A stretch of 44,756 nucleotides of DNA from Bacillota bacterium (GTDB taxonomy: Bacteria > Bacillota > Clostridia > Oscillospirales > Acutalibacteraceae): the NCBI GenBank assembly GCA_022706685.1, contig JAKJCA010000019.1, positions 1 through 44,756 of the forward strand, in the 5' to 3' direction. The notes beneath the pieces were generated by a model that was not told the origin of the DNA, made no database searches, and saw only the letters and a program-made list of their open reading frames with translations. A program made the translations under genes and the position numbers. Positions 15,083-24,197 of the stretch are shown in pieces (the first letter of the stretch is position 1; each line of letters begins with the position of its first letter).

Positions 15083-17386
15083 CTACATCTTCTCGTGCTT
15101 GGTACGCGCGATGATGTGGTCTTGCAACTTCTTATCGAGCAGGCAGAAGCGCTGGCTGAAGCCGGAGACGCGCACGGCGAGGTTGGCGTATTCGTCGGGG
15201 CGTTCCTGCGCTTTTTTGAGCGTTTCGGCGCTGACGACGTTGAACTGCAACTGGCCGACGCCTTTCTGCACCGCGGTTTTCATCAGCGTGACCATGTGGA
15301 CGAGGCGCCCCGGTTCAAAGAGCGCGGGGTCGGCCTCGATAATCGCGGAGGTGCTGCCGGCCGCCATCCTCGCCGGCAGTTTGGCGATGGAGTTGAGCAC
15401 CGCCGTCATGCCTCCGGTGTCCCTGCCCTGCATGGGCGAGACGGAGTAGGCGAGGTTCTCGCCGTCCCGCCGGCCGTCGGGCGTCGCGGCGGTCATGGAG
15501 CCCGCCTCAATGAGCCACAGGAAGGTGAAGGGCTGTGCGAAAAAGCCGAGCCCGCTGACGCCTTTAACGCCGCGCAGTTCGCGGCAGTAGTGCGCCATCG
15601 CATAAGCCGCCCAGTTGTCGGCCCGGTCGTCGTCGTTGCCGAACTTCGGCGCGGCATGCAGGAACTCCCGGCGGACGCTTTCGTCGGCGAAATTGCCGCG
15701 CAGGATATTAAGGGTTTCGGCGAGGGTATAGCGTTTCTCCTGAAACACCAGTTGATCGAGCGCGGCGAGGGAGTCGGCGACGTTCGGGATACCCATGGGC
15801 ATGCTCTCGTGGTAGTTGTACTTTGCGCCGCCCGCGTTGAAATCGCGGCCCGAACGCAGGCAGCCCTCGGTCAGAAGCGACTTATAGGCCATCGGCAGCA
15901 GACGGCCGTAGCGTGTCTCGAGCCGGTTGGATTCCCCGCAGGCGAGGCGGATGAAATACGCGGTCTGCGTTTCATACGCCGCCACAACATCGGCTATACA
16001 GGTGAAATCTTCCGCGCGCCCTGTCGCCGGGCCGAGCCGGTCGCCTGAGGTCATGCTCACGCCGTCATTGAGCGCGAGTTCGAGGCATTTGAGCAGGTTG
16101 ACCCGATTGCTGACGGCGTGGGGGTTGGCTTTGCCGGGTATCGTAATCTCGACGCAGCCGATGGCGGCATAATCATGCGCGTCGCGCGGCGCGATGCCAT
16201 TGGAGGCAAGGGCGGGTATCAGGACCTCGTCGTTGAAAAAGAAGGGAATCCCCTTGCCCCGGCCGACAACCTCGAGGGCGCGCCGGACAAGCGCGTCGGG
16301 GCTGCCCCGGTGCAGGCGCACCGAGAGGCAGCGCACGAAGCCCAGCGCTTCGGTCACATCGAGCGCCATGTAAGAAAGGTCGTTGGCCGCGTCCTTCCCG
16401 GCCGCGTCGAGGCCGCCGACCATGGCCTGCTGGACGTCGTAGTCGCGGTAAAGTTTCAGCCACAGGCAGCAAATCAACTCGAATGCCTCCGCCTTCGTGA
16501 TACGGCCCGCGGCGATATCTTTCCGGTAATATGGGTACAGGATCTGGTCGACGCGCCCGATGGAATTGGCGTTGATGCCGTCCTCCCAGGTGTTGATGAT
16601 GTGGGCGAACCAAAGCGCCTGCACCGCCTCGCGGAAGGTACGGGCGGGACGCTCGGGAACGCGCGCGGTGACTTTTATAATGATTTCGAGGTCACGCCGC
16701 TGCTGTTCATCCGTACAGGAAGCCAAAAGTTCCCGCGCTTTCTGCGCGTAGCGGCGTCCCAGGCCGCAGGCGCTTTTGGCCACCTCGCGCAGGCAGGCGA
16801 GAAACGTGTGTTTTTCGGTATCGGCGGCGGGGGTGGCGGCCGCTTCGGCGTCAATCTTTTTAACGAGTCCGGCGAACCCTAGGCGCAGCACTTTTTCATA
16901 ACCGAGCACGGTGTGGTTTTCGGACACGCCGGGCGACCAGACGACGCCGCCGAGGCTGGCGTTTTGGTATGCCTGAGCCGCCTCGGGCAAGTCCGGCTCG
17001 GGCGGGTAAAAGCCCTCGCTGCGGTCCAAGGCGTCGAGGATATATTCTTTATCCTGTACGGTCAGACAACCCTGTTCGAGGTAAGCGGCGAGCCGCTGTC
17101 TCGATTTCGGCGTTCTTCGGCGGAGATTGGTTTCAAACTCGACGGCTTCGTCCGCGCGGGAGTAGTTGTAGCCGGCAATCAGCTCGCCGGGCCGGATGAC
17201 CGCGGCGGATTCGCTGATAACGGCGGCGAGCATGCGGCTCCTGAGCACCGGCAGCGGCGCGCCGGCATTGCGTTCAAGCGCCCTCAACGCCGGCAGCAGG
17301 CGCTGGCCGACGTACGCGCCGTCGAAAGGCGGAGCGTTGAGCACGGCTTCGCGCAGTTTTTCGATTCTCGGCGTCAAGGGTTCCAT
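15083..17386 (-). CDS. Glycyl-radical enzyme of the pyruvate formate-lyase/dehydratase superfamily, substrate unassigned
   Basis: A 767-residue enzyme, close to the usual 780-840 of the family. The thiyl-radical cysteine is C411 in IGCVEITIPGK, with the acid/base Glu413. The glycyl radical is G742 in RVSGFSQRF near the C-terminus. GCVE is the dehydratase/lyase (glycerol, choline, hydroxyproline) type rather than the double Cys of true PFL. The residue after Glu is Ile, not the Pro of the known dehydratases, so no substrate can be named. The start ATG at 17386 is chosen for GGAG five bases upstream. A second in-frame ATG at 17398 has none. It lies between an anSME-like SPASM gene (23-base gap) and its activase. 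Confidence 0.93.
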   Translation of the reverse strand: MEPLTPRIEKLREAVLNAPPFDGAYVGQRLLPALRALERNAGAPLPVLRSRMLAAVISESAAVIRPGELIAGYNYSRADEAVEFETNLRRRTPKSRQRLAAYLEQGCLTVQDKEYILDALDRSEGFYPPEPDLPEAAQAYQNASLGGVVWSPGVSENHTVLGYEKVLRLGFAGLVKKIDAEAAATPAADTEKHTFLACLREVAKSACGLGRRYAQKARELLASCTDEQQRRDLEIIIKVTARVPERPARTFREAVQALWFAHIINTWEDGINANSIGRVDQILYPYYRKDIAAGRITKAEAFELICCLWLKLYRDYDVQQAMVGGLDAAGKDAANDLSYMALDVTEALGFVRCLSVRLHRGSPDALVRRALEVVGRGKGIPFFFNDEVLIPALASNGIAPRDAHDYAAIGCVEITIPGKANPHAVSNRVNLLKCLELALNDGVSMTSGDRLGPATGRAEDFTCIADVVAAYETQTAYFIRLACGESNRLETRYGRLLPMAYKSLLTEGCLRSGRDFNAGGAKYNYHESMPMGIPNVADSLAALDQLVFQEKRYTLAETLNILRGNFADESVRREFLHAAPKFGNDDDRADNWAAYAMAHYCRELRGVKGVSGLGFFAQPFTFLWLIEAGSMTAATPDGRRDGENLAYSVSPMQGRDTGGMTAVLNSIAKLPARMAAGSTSAIIEADPALFEPGRLVHMVTLMKTAVQKGVGQLQFNVVSAETLKKAQERPDEYANLAVRVSGFSQRFCLLDKKLQDHIIARTKHEKM

Positions 17387-17409
17387 TTCCGCTCCCATTT
17401 TGCGCGGTA

Positions 17410-18510
17410 TCAACCGGCGGGCACAGTGAACGCCAGGGCGCGCAGGCGCTCCAGCGCGTATTCCAGAAAATCGCGCAGAGGGCAGTAACCCGCCTCCATA
17501 AAATAAAAGGGCCGGTAGCGTTTGCAGCCCCCGCCGCAGACGGGATACACGGGGCATTCGGCGCACAGGGCGTTTTTCTGCGTTTCAAAAGCCAGAAAGT
17601 CTGCGATGCCCCGTGACTCGGCGATAACCGCAACGGGCTCGGTATTGATATTGCCGCACGCGAAGCGCTCGAGCGCGAAAAAGTCGCAGGGGTAGACGGC
17701 GCCGTCGGACTCCACGACGAATTGCGGGGTGCAGAAACCCATCGCTCCGCACATCTCGGCCGGCTGCCCGCGCAGCAGCATCAGATAATTGTCAAAGTTG
17801 CGCACGCGGGGCCTTGACACGGGGTCGTCCTCGCAATAAGCGTCAAAAACCTCCTTGAGAAATGCGGCATAGTTTTGCGGCGACAGGAAGCGGTCCGGTT
17901 CGGAATCGCCGATGGGCGCCAGGCACGGAATGAAGTGGATATACTCGTACCCGCTGCTGGAAAAGCCGCGGTAGATCTCGCGCGCGCGGCGGGCGGAAGC
18001 GTCGGTGACGACGCACAGGATGTTAAAAGGCACGCCGGCCCGCGCGAGCAGTTTCGCGGCGGCGGACACTTTGCCGAACGTTGAACTGCCTCCGGCCGCG
18101 CTGCGGTTGCGGTCGTGGATCTCCCGGCCGCCGTCGAGCGAAAGGCCGACAAGAAACCCGTATTGCTTAAACAGGCCGCACCATTTGTCGTCGAGCAGCA
18201 GGCCGTTGGTCTGTATGGCGAAGGACAGTTCGAACCGCCCGGCGTTCTTTTCGGCCGCCTCGCGGCAGAAACGCTCAAAAAAACCGCGCCCGGCGAGCGT
18301 CGGTTCGCCGCCCTGGAAGGTGAAACCGACGGCGGTGCCCCTGCCGCAAAAAGCGTAGACCTTATCGATGAGCGCCGAAGCCGTCGACGCACTCATCATG
18401 CTCGGCACGGCGGTATCGCGCCCGGCGGCGAGGCTGCTGTAAAAACAGTAGGCGCAGCGCATATTGCACAGCGAAGACGCGGGTTTGATAAGGGCGCTGA
18501 AATACTTCAA
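17410..18510 (-). CDS. Radical SAM/SPASM protein, anaerobic sulfatase-maturase (anSME) family
   Basis: A 366-residue protein starting MKYFSALIKPASSLCNMRC, with the radical SAM motif C15-x3-C19-x2-C22 and GGEPTL. A SPASM-type C-terminal cysteine region holds auxiliary 4Fe-4S clusters (CGAMGFC, DGAVYPCDFF, CAECPVYPVCGGGCKR). The family oxidises a Cys or Ser to formylglycine in sulfatases, or modifies peptides. The start is TTG at 18510: GAGGAG is eight bases upstream at 18519-18524, and the next residues match the usual anSME N-terminus. The frame is open further up, but without a ribosome site. No sulfatase or small precursor peptide is seen nearby. Being first in the glycyl-radical operon suggests a linked but unknown job. 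Confidence 0.88.
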   Translation of the reverse strand: MKYFSALIKPASSLCNMRCAYCFYSSLAAGRDTAVPSMMSASTASALIDKVYAFCGRGTAVGFTFQGGEPTLAGRGFFERFCREAAEKNAGRFELSFAIQTNGLLLDDKWCGLFKQYGFLVGLSLDGGREIHDRNRSAAGGSSTFGKVSAAAKLLARAGVPFNILCVVTDASARRAREIYRGFSSSGYEYIHFIPCLAPIGDSEPDRFLSPQNYAAFLKEVFDAYCEDDPVSRPRVRNFDNYLMLLRGQPAEMCGAMGFCTPQFVVESDGAVYPCDFFALERFACGNINTEPVAVIAESRGIADFLAFETQKNALCAECPVYPVCGGGCKRYRPFYFMEAGYCPLRDFLEYALERLRALAFTVPAG

Positions 18511-18564
18511 GGTTTCGGCTCCTCGCGCAAAGCGGGTCTCAGGATTCCGCCGGGGATTTGTTTC

Positions 18565-18593
18565 AATATACCATACCGCCGGCTGTTTTTCCA
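18565..18593 (-). promoter_or_regulatory. Candidate promoter of the radical operon
   Basis: On the minus strand, TGGAAA (18588-18593) and TATATT (18565-18570) are separated by 17 bases, about 55 bases before the TTG start. The -35 is a 4/6 match. Confidence 0.4.
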
Positions 18594-18628
18594 TCCGCAG
18601 GCAGCCGGAAACATGGCCTGCTCCGGAT

Positions 18629-18660
18629 AAAAAAACACCGCGGCGAATAAAAGCCGCGGC
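18629..18660 (-). terminator. Intrinsic terminator after the lipid kinase gene
   Basis: On the minus strand GCCGCGG...CCGCGGC (18638-18644 with 18653-18659) is followed by TG and seven Ts (18629-18635), 22 bases after the kinase stop. Confidence 0.8.
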
Positions 18661-18681
18661 GCCGCTGTAAATTTCGCCGGT

Positions 18682-19590
18682 TTACAGGTTCTGCCTGGGG
18701 CGGAAAAGCCGGTAGGCCTTTTCGATAATTTTGATGTCCACATTGGTTTGATAGCCGCCGAATTCCCCGTCGAGCGACCAGGGAATCTCCTCGCCGTCGA
18801 TGGACTCCAGCGTGATGCTGTTCGCCTGGAACATGGTGATATAGCGTTTGTCAAACGAGCGGTCGACGACGCTCCAGAGCATATTGCGCCAGCCCGCGGC
18901 GCTGCCGGGGTGCTTGGCGAGGAACACTTCGAACTTGCCGTCGTTGAGGCTGACGGTGCGCGGGTCAAGTTTGATGATTTTACCGATGGTGAAGGCGCTG
19001 GACACGGCGCCGAAGACATATTCGCCCTCTTCCTCAAAATCGCCGCTTTTAACGCGCAGATGCATCGCGTGGATGTCCTTGACCTCTTTGGTCGCTTCCA
19101 GAAAATAGGCGAGGCGGCCGACACGGTTCTTCAAATTCTGCGGCGTGGCGTAGGAACTCTCGGTCAGGAAGCCGAAGGTCGCCACGGAGGTAAAATAGCG
19201 GCCGTTGAACAAGCCGATGTCGTTGGTCAGGGCGTTCTCCTTAATAACCGTCGCGGCTGCGCGGCGCGGGTCGGTGGATATGCCGAACGTATCCGCCAGG
19301 TCGTTGGTCGTGCCTGCCGGCACAAAACCGACGGGAGGCCTGTCCTCGATTCTCATCAAACCGTTGAGTATTTCCGAAAAAGTGCCGTCGCCGCCGCGGC
19401 AGACGACGAGGTCGAAGTCGCGCGCGTGTTTCAAGACAATTTCGGTCGCGTCTCCGACGCCCCTGGTGGAGAATACGGTCGGGATATAGCCGTTGTTGCT
19501 GAACACATTGGCCAGGTCGATCAGGCCGTTGCGCGCCTTGTTCCTGCCGGAAACGGGATTGATAATCAGGAGCATCTTTTTCGAAAGCAT
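18682..19590 (-). CDS. YegS/DagK-family diacylglycerol or lipid kinase
   Basis: A 302-residue protein with the phosphate-binding segment INPVSGRNKA near residues 10-19 and the nucleotide motif GGDGT at 66-70, followed by VPAGTTNDLA (the GTxND motif). A C-terminal beta-sandwich has DGEEIPWSLDGE near residues 270-280. Members phosphorylate diacylglycerol, undecaprenol-like lipids or sphingoid bases at the membrane, recycling lipid turnover products. Length is normal for bacterial members. AAAGGA precedes the ATG. It has its own terminator and sits alone between the radical operon and GH4, so I infer a housekeeping phospholipid role. The exact lipid is not determinable. Confidence 0.9.
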   Translation of the reverse strand: MLSKKMLLIINPVSGRNKARNGLIDLANVFSNNGYIPTVFSTRGVGDATEIVLKHARDFDLVVCRGGDGTFSEILNGLMRIEDRPPVGFVPAGTTNDLADTFGISTDPRRAAATVIKENALTNDIGLFNGRYFTSVATFGFLTESSYATPQNLKNRVGRLAYFLEATKEVKDIHAMHLRVKSGDFEEEGEYVFGAVSSAFTIGKIIKLDPRTVSLNDGKFEVFLAKHPGSAAGWRNMLWSVVDRSFDKRYITMFQANSITLESIDGEEIPWSLDGEFGGYQTNVDIKIIEKAYRLFRPRQNL

Positions 19591-19685
19591 GGCTGATTCC
19601 TTTGCGTTTATTCTTGATAAGCGGGTTCATGATACCCGCGCCTGCCGCTGCGCCGTCAAAGTTTTTCCGGGGCTCGGGCGGGCGG

Positions 19686-21164
19686 TTATTGCAGCAGGAA
19701 ATCTTCGAGGCAGGCGGCGTTGAGGCGTATCATCTCCTCAAAAAGCCGCTTGCCGTTTTCGGCGCCGATTCTCTGCACGGCCGGATCGTTGAGGAAAACG
19801 GCCAGCAGTTTGCTTTTATCTTTTTCAAAATAGGCGTCAACGAAATCCTTCTGATTTTGCGCGTGGATGTTGACCAGCTCGGCGGTCTCTTCGGACATAT
19901 CGCCCGCGTTGACGGGTACGGCGCTGTCGAGCGAAATCAGGGCGTTGGTTTCCACTGCGGTGCCCATCACCAGGTTGGGCGCCTGGCCGCGGTTGGGCAT
20001 GTTGATGTTGGTGCGCATATCGCCCAGGCCGCACAGGGCCGTCATCTGCCTGACGCCTTCCTCGCCGGAAGTTTTCAATTTCGCTTTCAACAGGGGCAGG
20101 TTGAGCAGTTTGGTCCTCGTTTTCAATAAAGCGTTATACAGTATCCTGCCGTTGACGGGCGTCAGGAAGAAGCCGTCCTTCAGCACGTGTTTGTCGGCCA
20201 GGAACATGGCGGGCACGAACTCCGCCAAATGTCTGTCGCCCGCAGCCGCCACGCGGCCATACTGCTCAAACAGGGCGTATTTGACGCTCTCTTCGTTGCG
20301 CTTCCTTTTGACAAGCCCGGGCACAAACGGGCCGAGACGGCCGAGGTTGTTGGCGCGGAACATTTTGATATAAGCCGCGTACAGGGGCAGCAGGTCAAGG
20401 CCGTCGATCTCCGCTTTGTCAAACCAGGTGAAATGGTTGATGCCCTGAACGTTGACCTTCACGGCGTTTCGCCCGACGGTCTTAAAATGCCGGGGAGAGC
20501 CGAATTGTTTGGCGTCTACCTTCAGTTCACTTTTGACCGCTTCGAGGTCGGCGGCCAGAAAATTCTTTTTGCCCGCTTCGCTTAAGGAGCTGTACATGCC
20601 GTACACGCCGGCGAGCAGACTTTGCGCGCCGAATACCTCATGGCAGCAGCCGAAGGCCTTGATGGCCGGGAACTCCCTGTACAGCGTGTTGACGCACATG
20701 GCGAGGGGATTGGTGTAGTTGATGACCCAGGCGTCCGGGCAGCATTCGCGGATTTTGGCGGCAAAATGCCTGAAATAGGCGATGGTCCGCAGCGCCCTGG
20801 AATAGCCGCCGGGGCCTGTCGTATCGCCGACGGACTGCCAGATGCCGTACTTTTCCGGGTAGTGCACGTCGACCTTCATATTTTTCAGCGAATAGGGCAG
20901 GATGGAAATGACGACAAAGTCCGCACCGGCGAGCGCCTGCTCGATGGTGTCGGTGACGCTGCATTCCCAGGCGCTTTTCACCCGGGCGGGGTTGTCGCGC
21001 ACCAGTTTGTCGAAATACCGCTTGTTGCGCCGGGCGGCGGGCATATCGATGTCGAACAGCGCGAGCTGCCCGCACAGCAAGTCCTGCGTCAGCAGGTCGG
21101 CAAAGTATTTGTGCGCCCAGTCTTTGGACCCTCCGCCGATATAGGCGATGCGGATTGTTTTCAT
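19686..21164 (-). CDS. Glycoside hydrolase family 4 enzyme (NAD+/Mn2+-dependent glycosidase)
   Basis: A 492-residue protein with an N-terminal Rossmann motif (IAYIGGGSKDW, residues 7-16), NYTNP at 149-153 and the metal-binding Cys174-His175 in GCCHEV. A second conserved His is in INHFTWF. GH4 enzymes cleave by NAD+-assisted oxidation at C3 and elimination, and need Mn2+ and reducing conditions, which suits an anaerobe. The Cys-His-x pattern is that of the alpha-glucosidase/alpha-galactosidase/alpha-galacturonidase side of the family rather than the 6-phospho-beta-glucosidases. The specific sugar is not assigned. The start is taken at ATG 21164; a GTG three codons earlier is possible. The gene stands alone, 38 bases after the Mrp gene. 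Confidence 0.88.
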   Translation of the reverse strand: MKTIRIAYIGGGSKDWAHKYFADLLTQDLLCGQLALFDIDMPAARRNKRYFDKLVRDNPARVKSAWECSVTDTIEQALAGADFVVISILPYSLKNMKVDVHYPEKYGIWQSVGDTTGPGGYSRALRTIAYFRHFAAKIRECCPDAWVINYTNPLAMCVNTLYREFPAIKAFGCCHEVFGAQSLLAGVYGMYSSLSEAGKKNFLAADLEAVKSELKVDAKQFGSPRHFKTVGRNAVKVNVQGINHFTWFDKAEIDGLDLLPLYAAYIKMFRANNLGRLGPFVPGLVKRKRNEESVKYALFEQYGRVAAAGDRHLAEFVPAMFLADKHVLKDGFFLTPVNGRILYNALLKTRTKLLNLPLLKAKLKTSGEEGVRQMTALCGLGDMRTNINMPNRGQAPNLVMGTAVETNALISLDSAVPVNAGDMSEETAELVNIHAQNQKDFVDAYFEKDKSKLLAVFLNDPAVQRIGAENGKRLFEEMIRLNAACLEDFLLQ

Positions 21165-21202
21165 CCATGCCACCCTTTCCGGAATAAAAGCTCTGCCTGC
21201 GG

Positions 21203-22033
21203 TTACACTGACACTTCGATGATATCGGCCACACGGCCGAGCGGCCTGCCGGCGTAATCTTCGACGGCGCCGTTGTCGCAGGCGTCCGCAAGCGCCGGGT
21301 CGAGCGGCAGGCTGGCCAGCACTTGCAGGCCGTGCCGCACGGCTACTGCCTCGATGCGGCTTTCGCCGAATATCCGGTATTCCTTTCCGCAGTCCGGGCA
21401 GCGGAAATAGGACATGTTTTCAACCAGGCCGAGTACGGGAATATGCATCATCTCCGCCATTTTGACGGCCTTCGACACGATCATTGCGACAAGTTCCTGC
21501 GGCGAGGCGACGATGATGACGCCGTCGACCGGCAGCGACTGGAAAACCGTCAGGGCCACGTCGCCGGTACCCGGCGGCATGTCGACGAACAGGTAATCTA
21601 CATCGCCCCAGGCCACGTCGGTCCAGAACTGTTTAACCGTGTTGCCGATGATGGGCCCGCGCCAGACGACGGGGTCCGTTTCATTCTCCAGCAGCAGGTT
21701 GACGGACATCACGCGGATACCGGTCCGGCTCACCACCGGGAGCAGGCCCGTTTCGCCGCCCTGCGCTTTGAGCGTGATGCCGAAAGCTTTGGGAATCGAC
21801 GGGCCGGTGACGTCCGCGTCCAGAATGGCCGCGTTGAATCCTCTGCGGTTCATTTCGACGGCCAGCAGAGCTGAAACCAGCGATTTGCCGACGCCGCCTT
21901 TGCCGCTGACAATGCCGATGACTTTTTTAATGTTACTGCCCCGATTGGCCGGCGCGCTGAAATCCTGCGGGGTTTTTCGGTCCGCGCAGTCTTTGGAGCA
22001 GCTGCCGCACTTTTTATCGCATGGTTCGCTCAT
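21203..22033 (-). CDS. Mrp/NBP35-type P-loop ATPase, Fe-S cluster carrier
   Basis: A 276-residue ATPase with the deviant Walker A GKGGVGKS (44-51), Walker B-like YLFVDMPPGTGD and the conserved CPDCG (C-x2-C) that bridges a 4Fe-4S cluster in the dimer. The N-terminus has a further cysteine cluster (C5, C9, C12, C16), as in the NBP35 subgroup. Such proteins load Fe-S clusters onto apo-enzymes. GGATGA lies before the ATG. It is upstream of GH4 on the same strand, and the [FeFe]-hydrogenase operon, with many Fe-S clusters, lies just beyond. A role in maturing these enzymes is plausible but rests on proximity. Confidence 0.93.
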   Translation of the reverse strand: MSEPCDKKCGSCSKDCADRKTPQDFSAPANRGSNIKKVIGIVSGKGGVGKSLVSALLAVEMNRRGFNAAILDADVTGPSIPKAFGITLKAQGGETGLLPVVSRTGIRVMSVNLLLENETDPVVWRGPIIGNTVKQFWTDVAWGDVDYLFVDMPPGTGDVALTVFQSLPVDGVIIVASPQELVAMIVSKAVKMAEMMHIPVLGLVENMSYFRCPDCGKEYRIFGESRIEAVAVRHGLQVLASLPLDPALADACDNGAVEDYAGRPLGRVADIIEVSV

Positions 22034-22167
22034 TTTTTCATCCTTTATCTGACTTGGCTTGCCTGTTCGGGAAATTTCCTGTCGGAGAAAATATAACGAA
22101 GTGATAAAAGGTTTCCCGTTTTCGGGGAAAAAGCTGTTACGAAGCAGCTGAGAGTTAAAAACAAGAA

Positions 22168-22220
22168 CGACCTCACCGTCAGGCTATCGCCTGCCGCCAC
22201 TCCCGATGCAGGAGAGGCAA
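22168..22220. repeat. Intergenic repeat, copy B, in a 368-base gene-free stretch
   Basis: CGACCTCACCGTCAGGC and the following 36 bases match copy A at 12092-12144. Farther on, GGGCTCCCGGGGCAACAC (22282-22299) weakly echoes the sequence after copy A. The gap 22034-22401 otherwise holds only the hydrogenase terminator and the Mrp upstream region; no gene is seen. Confidence 0.7.
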
Positions 22221-22333
22221 GTACTCAGACTATCTATCTTGGCCCGCCTGTGCAGAAGAGCCGTCGCGAAACAACTTAGAGGTTGGGCTCCCGGGGCAAC
22301 ACAGGATATGGTTCCCCGCCGCGGTCCTTAGGT

Positions 22334-22367
22334 AAAAAGCCTCCCCGCTGTGTTTCATCGGGGAGGC
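22334..22367 (-). terminator. Intrinsic terminator of the hydrogenase operon
   Basis: GCCTCCCCG (22339-22347) pairs with CGGGGAGGC (22359-22367). On the minus strand the hairpin is followed by TTTTT (22334-22338), 35 bases after the hndD stop. Confidence 0.9.
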
Positions 22368-22401
22368 CGTTCGGATCGGTCATTCGGACGGCTCGGCCCG
22401 G

Positions 22402-24174
22402 TCAGGCCTTGCCGCGCTTGTTGTAGTGGGTATGGAGCAGTTCATGGCTCAGATGGCCGTTGGGCGCGCCGAGGTATTCCTCATAGATGGATTTCACATA
22501 GGGGTTGTCATGCGACTTCCTGAGGACTTTCGCCTCGTCGACGCTGTACATACCGCCCAGGCGCTTGATTCTGACGTCGGGGTCGGCTGAACGCGGCTGG
22601 CCGCCGCCGGTGATGCAGCCGCCCAGGCAGCCCATGATCTCGATGAAATGATAGGGGGATGTGCCCGCCGCAATCTGGTCCATGAGGACTTTGGCGTTCT
22701 TGGTGCTGCTGGCGACCGCCACTTTGACCTCGACGCCGTCGAGGAAGGCGTAGTCGGCGACCGGGTTCTCGATTTTAATGGTCGCTTCTTTGATGCCCTC
22801 GAGGCCGACGATGGGTTTGACATGCAGGCCGTCGAAAGGCAGTTCACGGCCTGTGACGATTTCATAGACGGTGCGAAGCGCCGCTTCCATAACGCCGCCG
22901 GTGACGCCGAAAATATCCGCCGCGCCGGTGGAAAGGCCGAGCGGGTTGTCGAAATCCTCGTCGGGCAGGTTGACGAAATCGATGCCCGCCTGCTTGATCA
23001 TGCGCGCAAGTTCGCGCGTGGTCAGCACCGCGTCGACATCGGGATGGATGCCGTCGACGCTGAGTTCGGGGCGTTTCGCCTCGTACTTTTTCGCCGTGCA
23101 GGGCATGACGGAAACGACAAACATATCCTCGGGCTTGACATTGATCTTTTTGGCGTAATAAGTCTTAATCAGCGCACCGAGCATCTGGTGGGGGGATTTG
23201 CAGGTGGAAAGATGGTCGAGCAGCTCGGGGTAATTGATTTCGACAAAGTTGATCCAGCCGGGGCTGCAGCTGGTGATCATCGGCAGCGTCGCTTTGCCTC
23301 CGGTGAGGGCGTTTTTGACGCGGGTGAGGAATTCGGTGCCCTCTTCCATAATGGTCAGGTCGGCGGTGAAGTTGGTGTCGAAGATGTCATCAAAGCCGAG
23401 CGCGCGCAGGGATGCTGCCATTTTGCCGGTCACCGGGGTACCGGGGGCCATGCCGAACTCTTCGCCGAGGGCGACGCGCACGGCGGGCGCGGTCTGGACA
23501 ACGACGCGTTTGGACGGGTCGCTGAGCGCTTCCCAAACGACGCCGATTTCGTCTTTTTCGGTGATGGCGGCGACGGGGCAGACTACCGCGCACTGCCCGC
23601 AGGCGACGCAGTTGGAATCGTTGAGGAATTTCCCGAACGTAGGGACGACTCCCATATCGGCGCTGCGGCCGGCGTCGTCGATAATGTTGAGGCCCTGCAC
23701 GTCGCGGCAGACCTCGATGCAACGGCCGCACTTGATGCACTTGTTAGGGTTGCGGACGATCGACGGGCTGCTGTCGTCAATGTCCTGCATGACCAGAACG
23801 CTCTCAAAGGGGTTGTCGGTGATGCCGGCCTGGTTGGCGACTTTCTGCAGTTCGCAGTTGAGGTTGCGGCTGCATTCGAGGCATCTGGCGTCGTGGTTGG
23901 CGAGGATGAGTTCAATGTTGACCTTCCTGGCTTCCAGCGCCTTGGGGGAGTTGGTTTTGACCACCATGCCGGGGGCGACAGGCGTGGAGCAGGCAGTTTG
24001 CAGGGTCCTGTAACCGTCGACCTCGACGACGCAGACTCGGCAGTTGGCTTTTGTCTTCTGGTTCGGGAAGTAGCACAGCGTCGGGATAGTGATGCCGAGT
24101 TTTTTGGCGGCATCGAGAATCGTCGTGCCTTCGGGCACGCTGACTTTCCGGTTGTTTATCGTCAATTCAATCAT
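22402..24174 (-). CDS. hndD: NADH-linked [FeFe]-hydrogenase catalytic subunit
   Basis: A 590-residue subunit with a plant-type 2Fe-2S domain (C34, C45, C48, C62), a His-Cys3 4Fe-4S site (H94, C98, C101, C107) and two 4Fe-4S ferredoxin sites (C146-C156 and C189-C199). The H-cluster domain has all four ligands: C303 in TSCSPGW, C359 in MPCTAKK, C516 and C520 in MGCLGGCITGGGQP. A C-terminal small-subunit-like segment is fused. This is the group A3 layout of HndD/HydA, which reversibly makes H2 from NADH, often with ferredoxin by electron bifurcation. It is last in the operon, 23 bases after the flavoprotein gene. Maturases HydEFG are not in the window. Confidence 0.96.
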   Translation of the reverse strand: MIELTINNRKVSVPEGTTILDAAKKLGITIPTLCYFPNQKTKANCRVCVVEVDGYRTLQTACSTPVAPGMVVKTNSPKALEARKVNIELILANHDARCLECSRNLNCELQKVANQAGITDNPFESVLVMQDIDDSSPSIVRNPNKCIKCGRCIEVCRDVQGLNIIDDAGRSADMGVVPTFGKFLNDSNCVACGQCAVVCPVAAITEKDEIGVVWEALSDPSKRVVVQTAPAVRVALGEEFGMAPGTPVTGKMAASLRALGFDDIFDTNFTADLTIMEEGTEFLTRVKNALTGGKATLPMITSCSPGWINFVEINYPELLDHLSTCKSPHQMLGALIKTYYAKKINVKPEDMFVVSVMPCTAKKYEAKRPELSVDGIHPDVDAVLTTRELARMIKQAGIDFVNLPDEDFDNPLGLSTGAADIFGVTGGVMEAALRTVYEIVTGRELPFDGLHVKPIVGLEGIKEATIKIENPVADYAFLDGVEVKVAVASSTKNAKVLMDQIAAGTSPYHFIEIMGCLGGCITGGGQPRSADPDVRIKRLGGMYSVDEAKVLRKSHDNPYVKSIYEEYLGAPNGHLSHELLHTHYNKRGKA

Positions 24175-24197
24175 CTGATGTTCCCTCCTTCAAGGCT

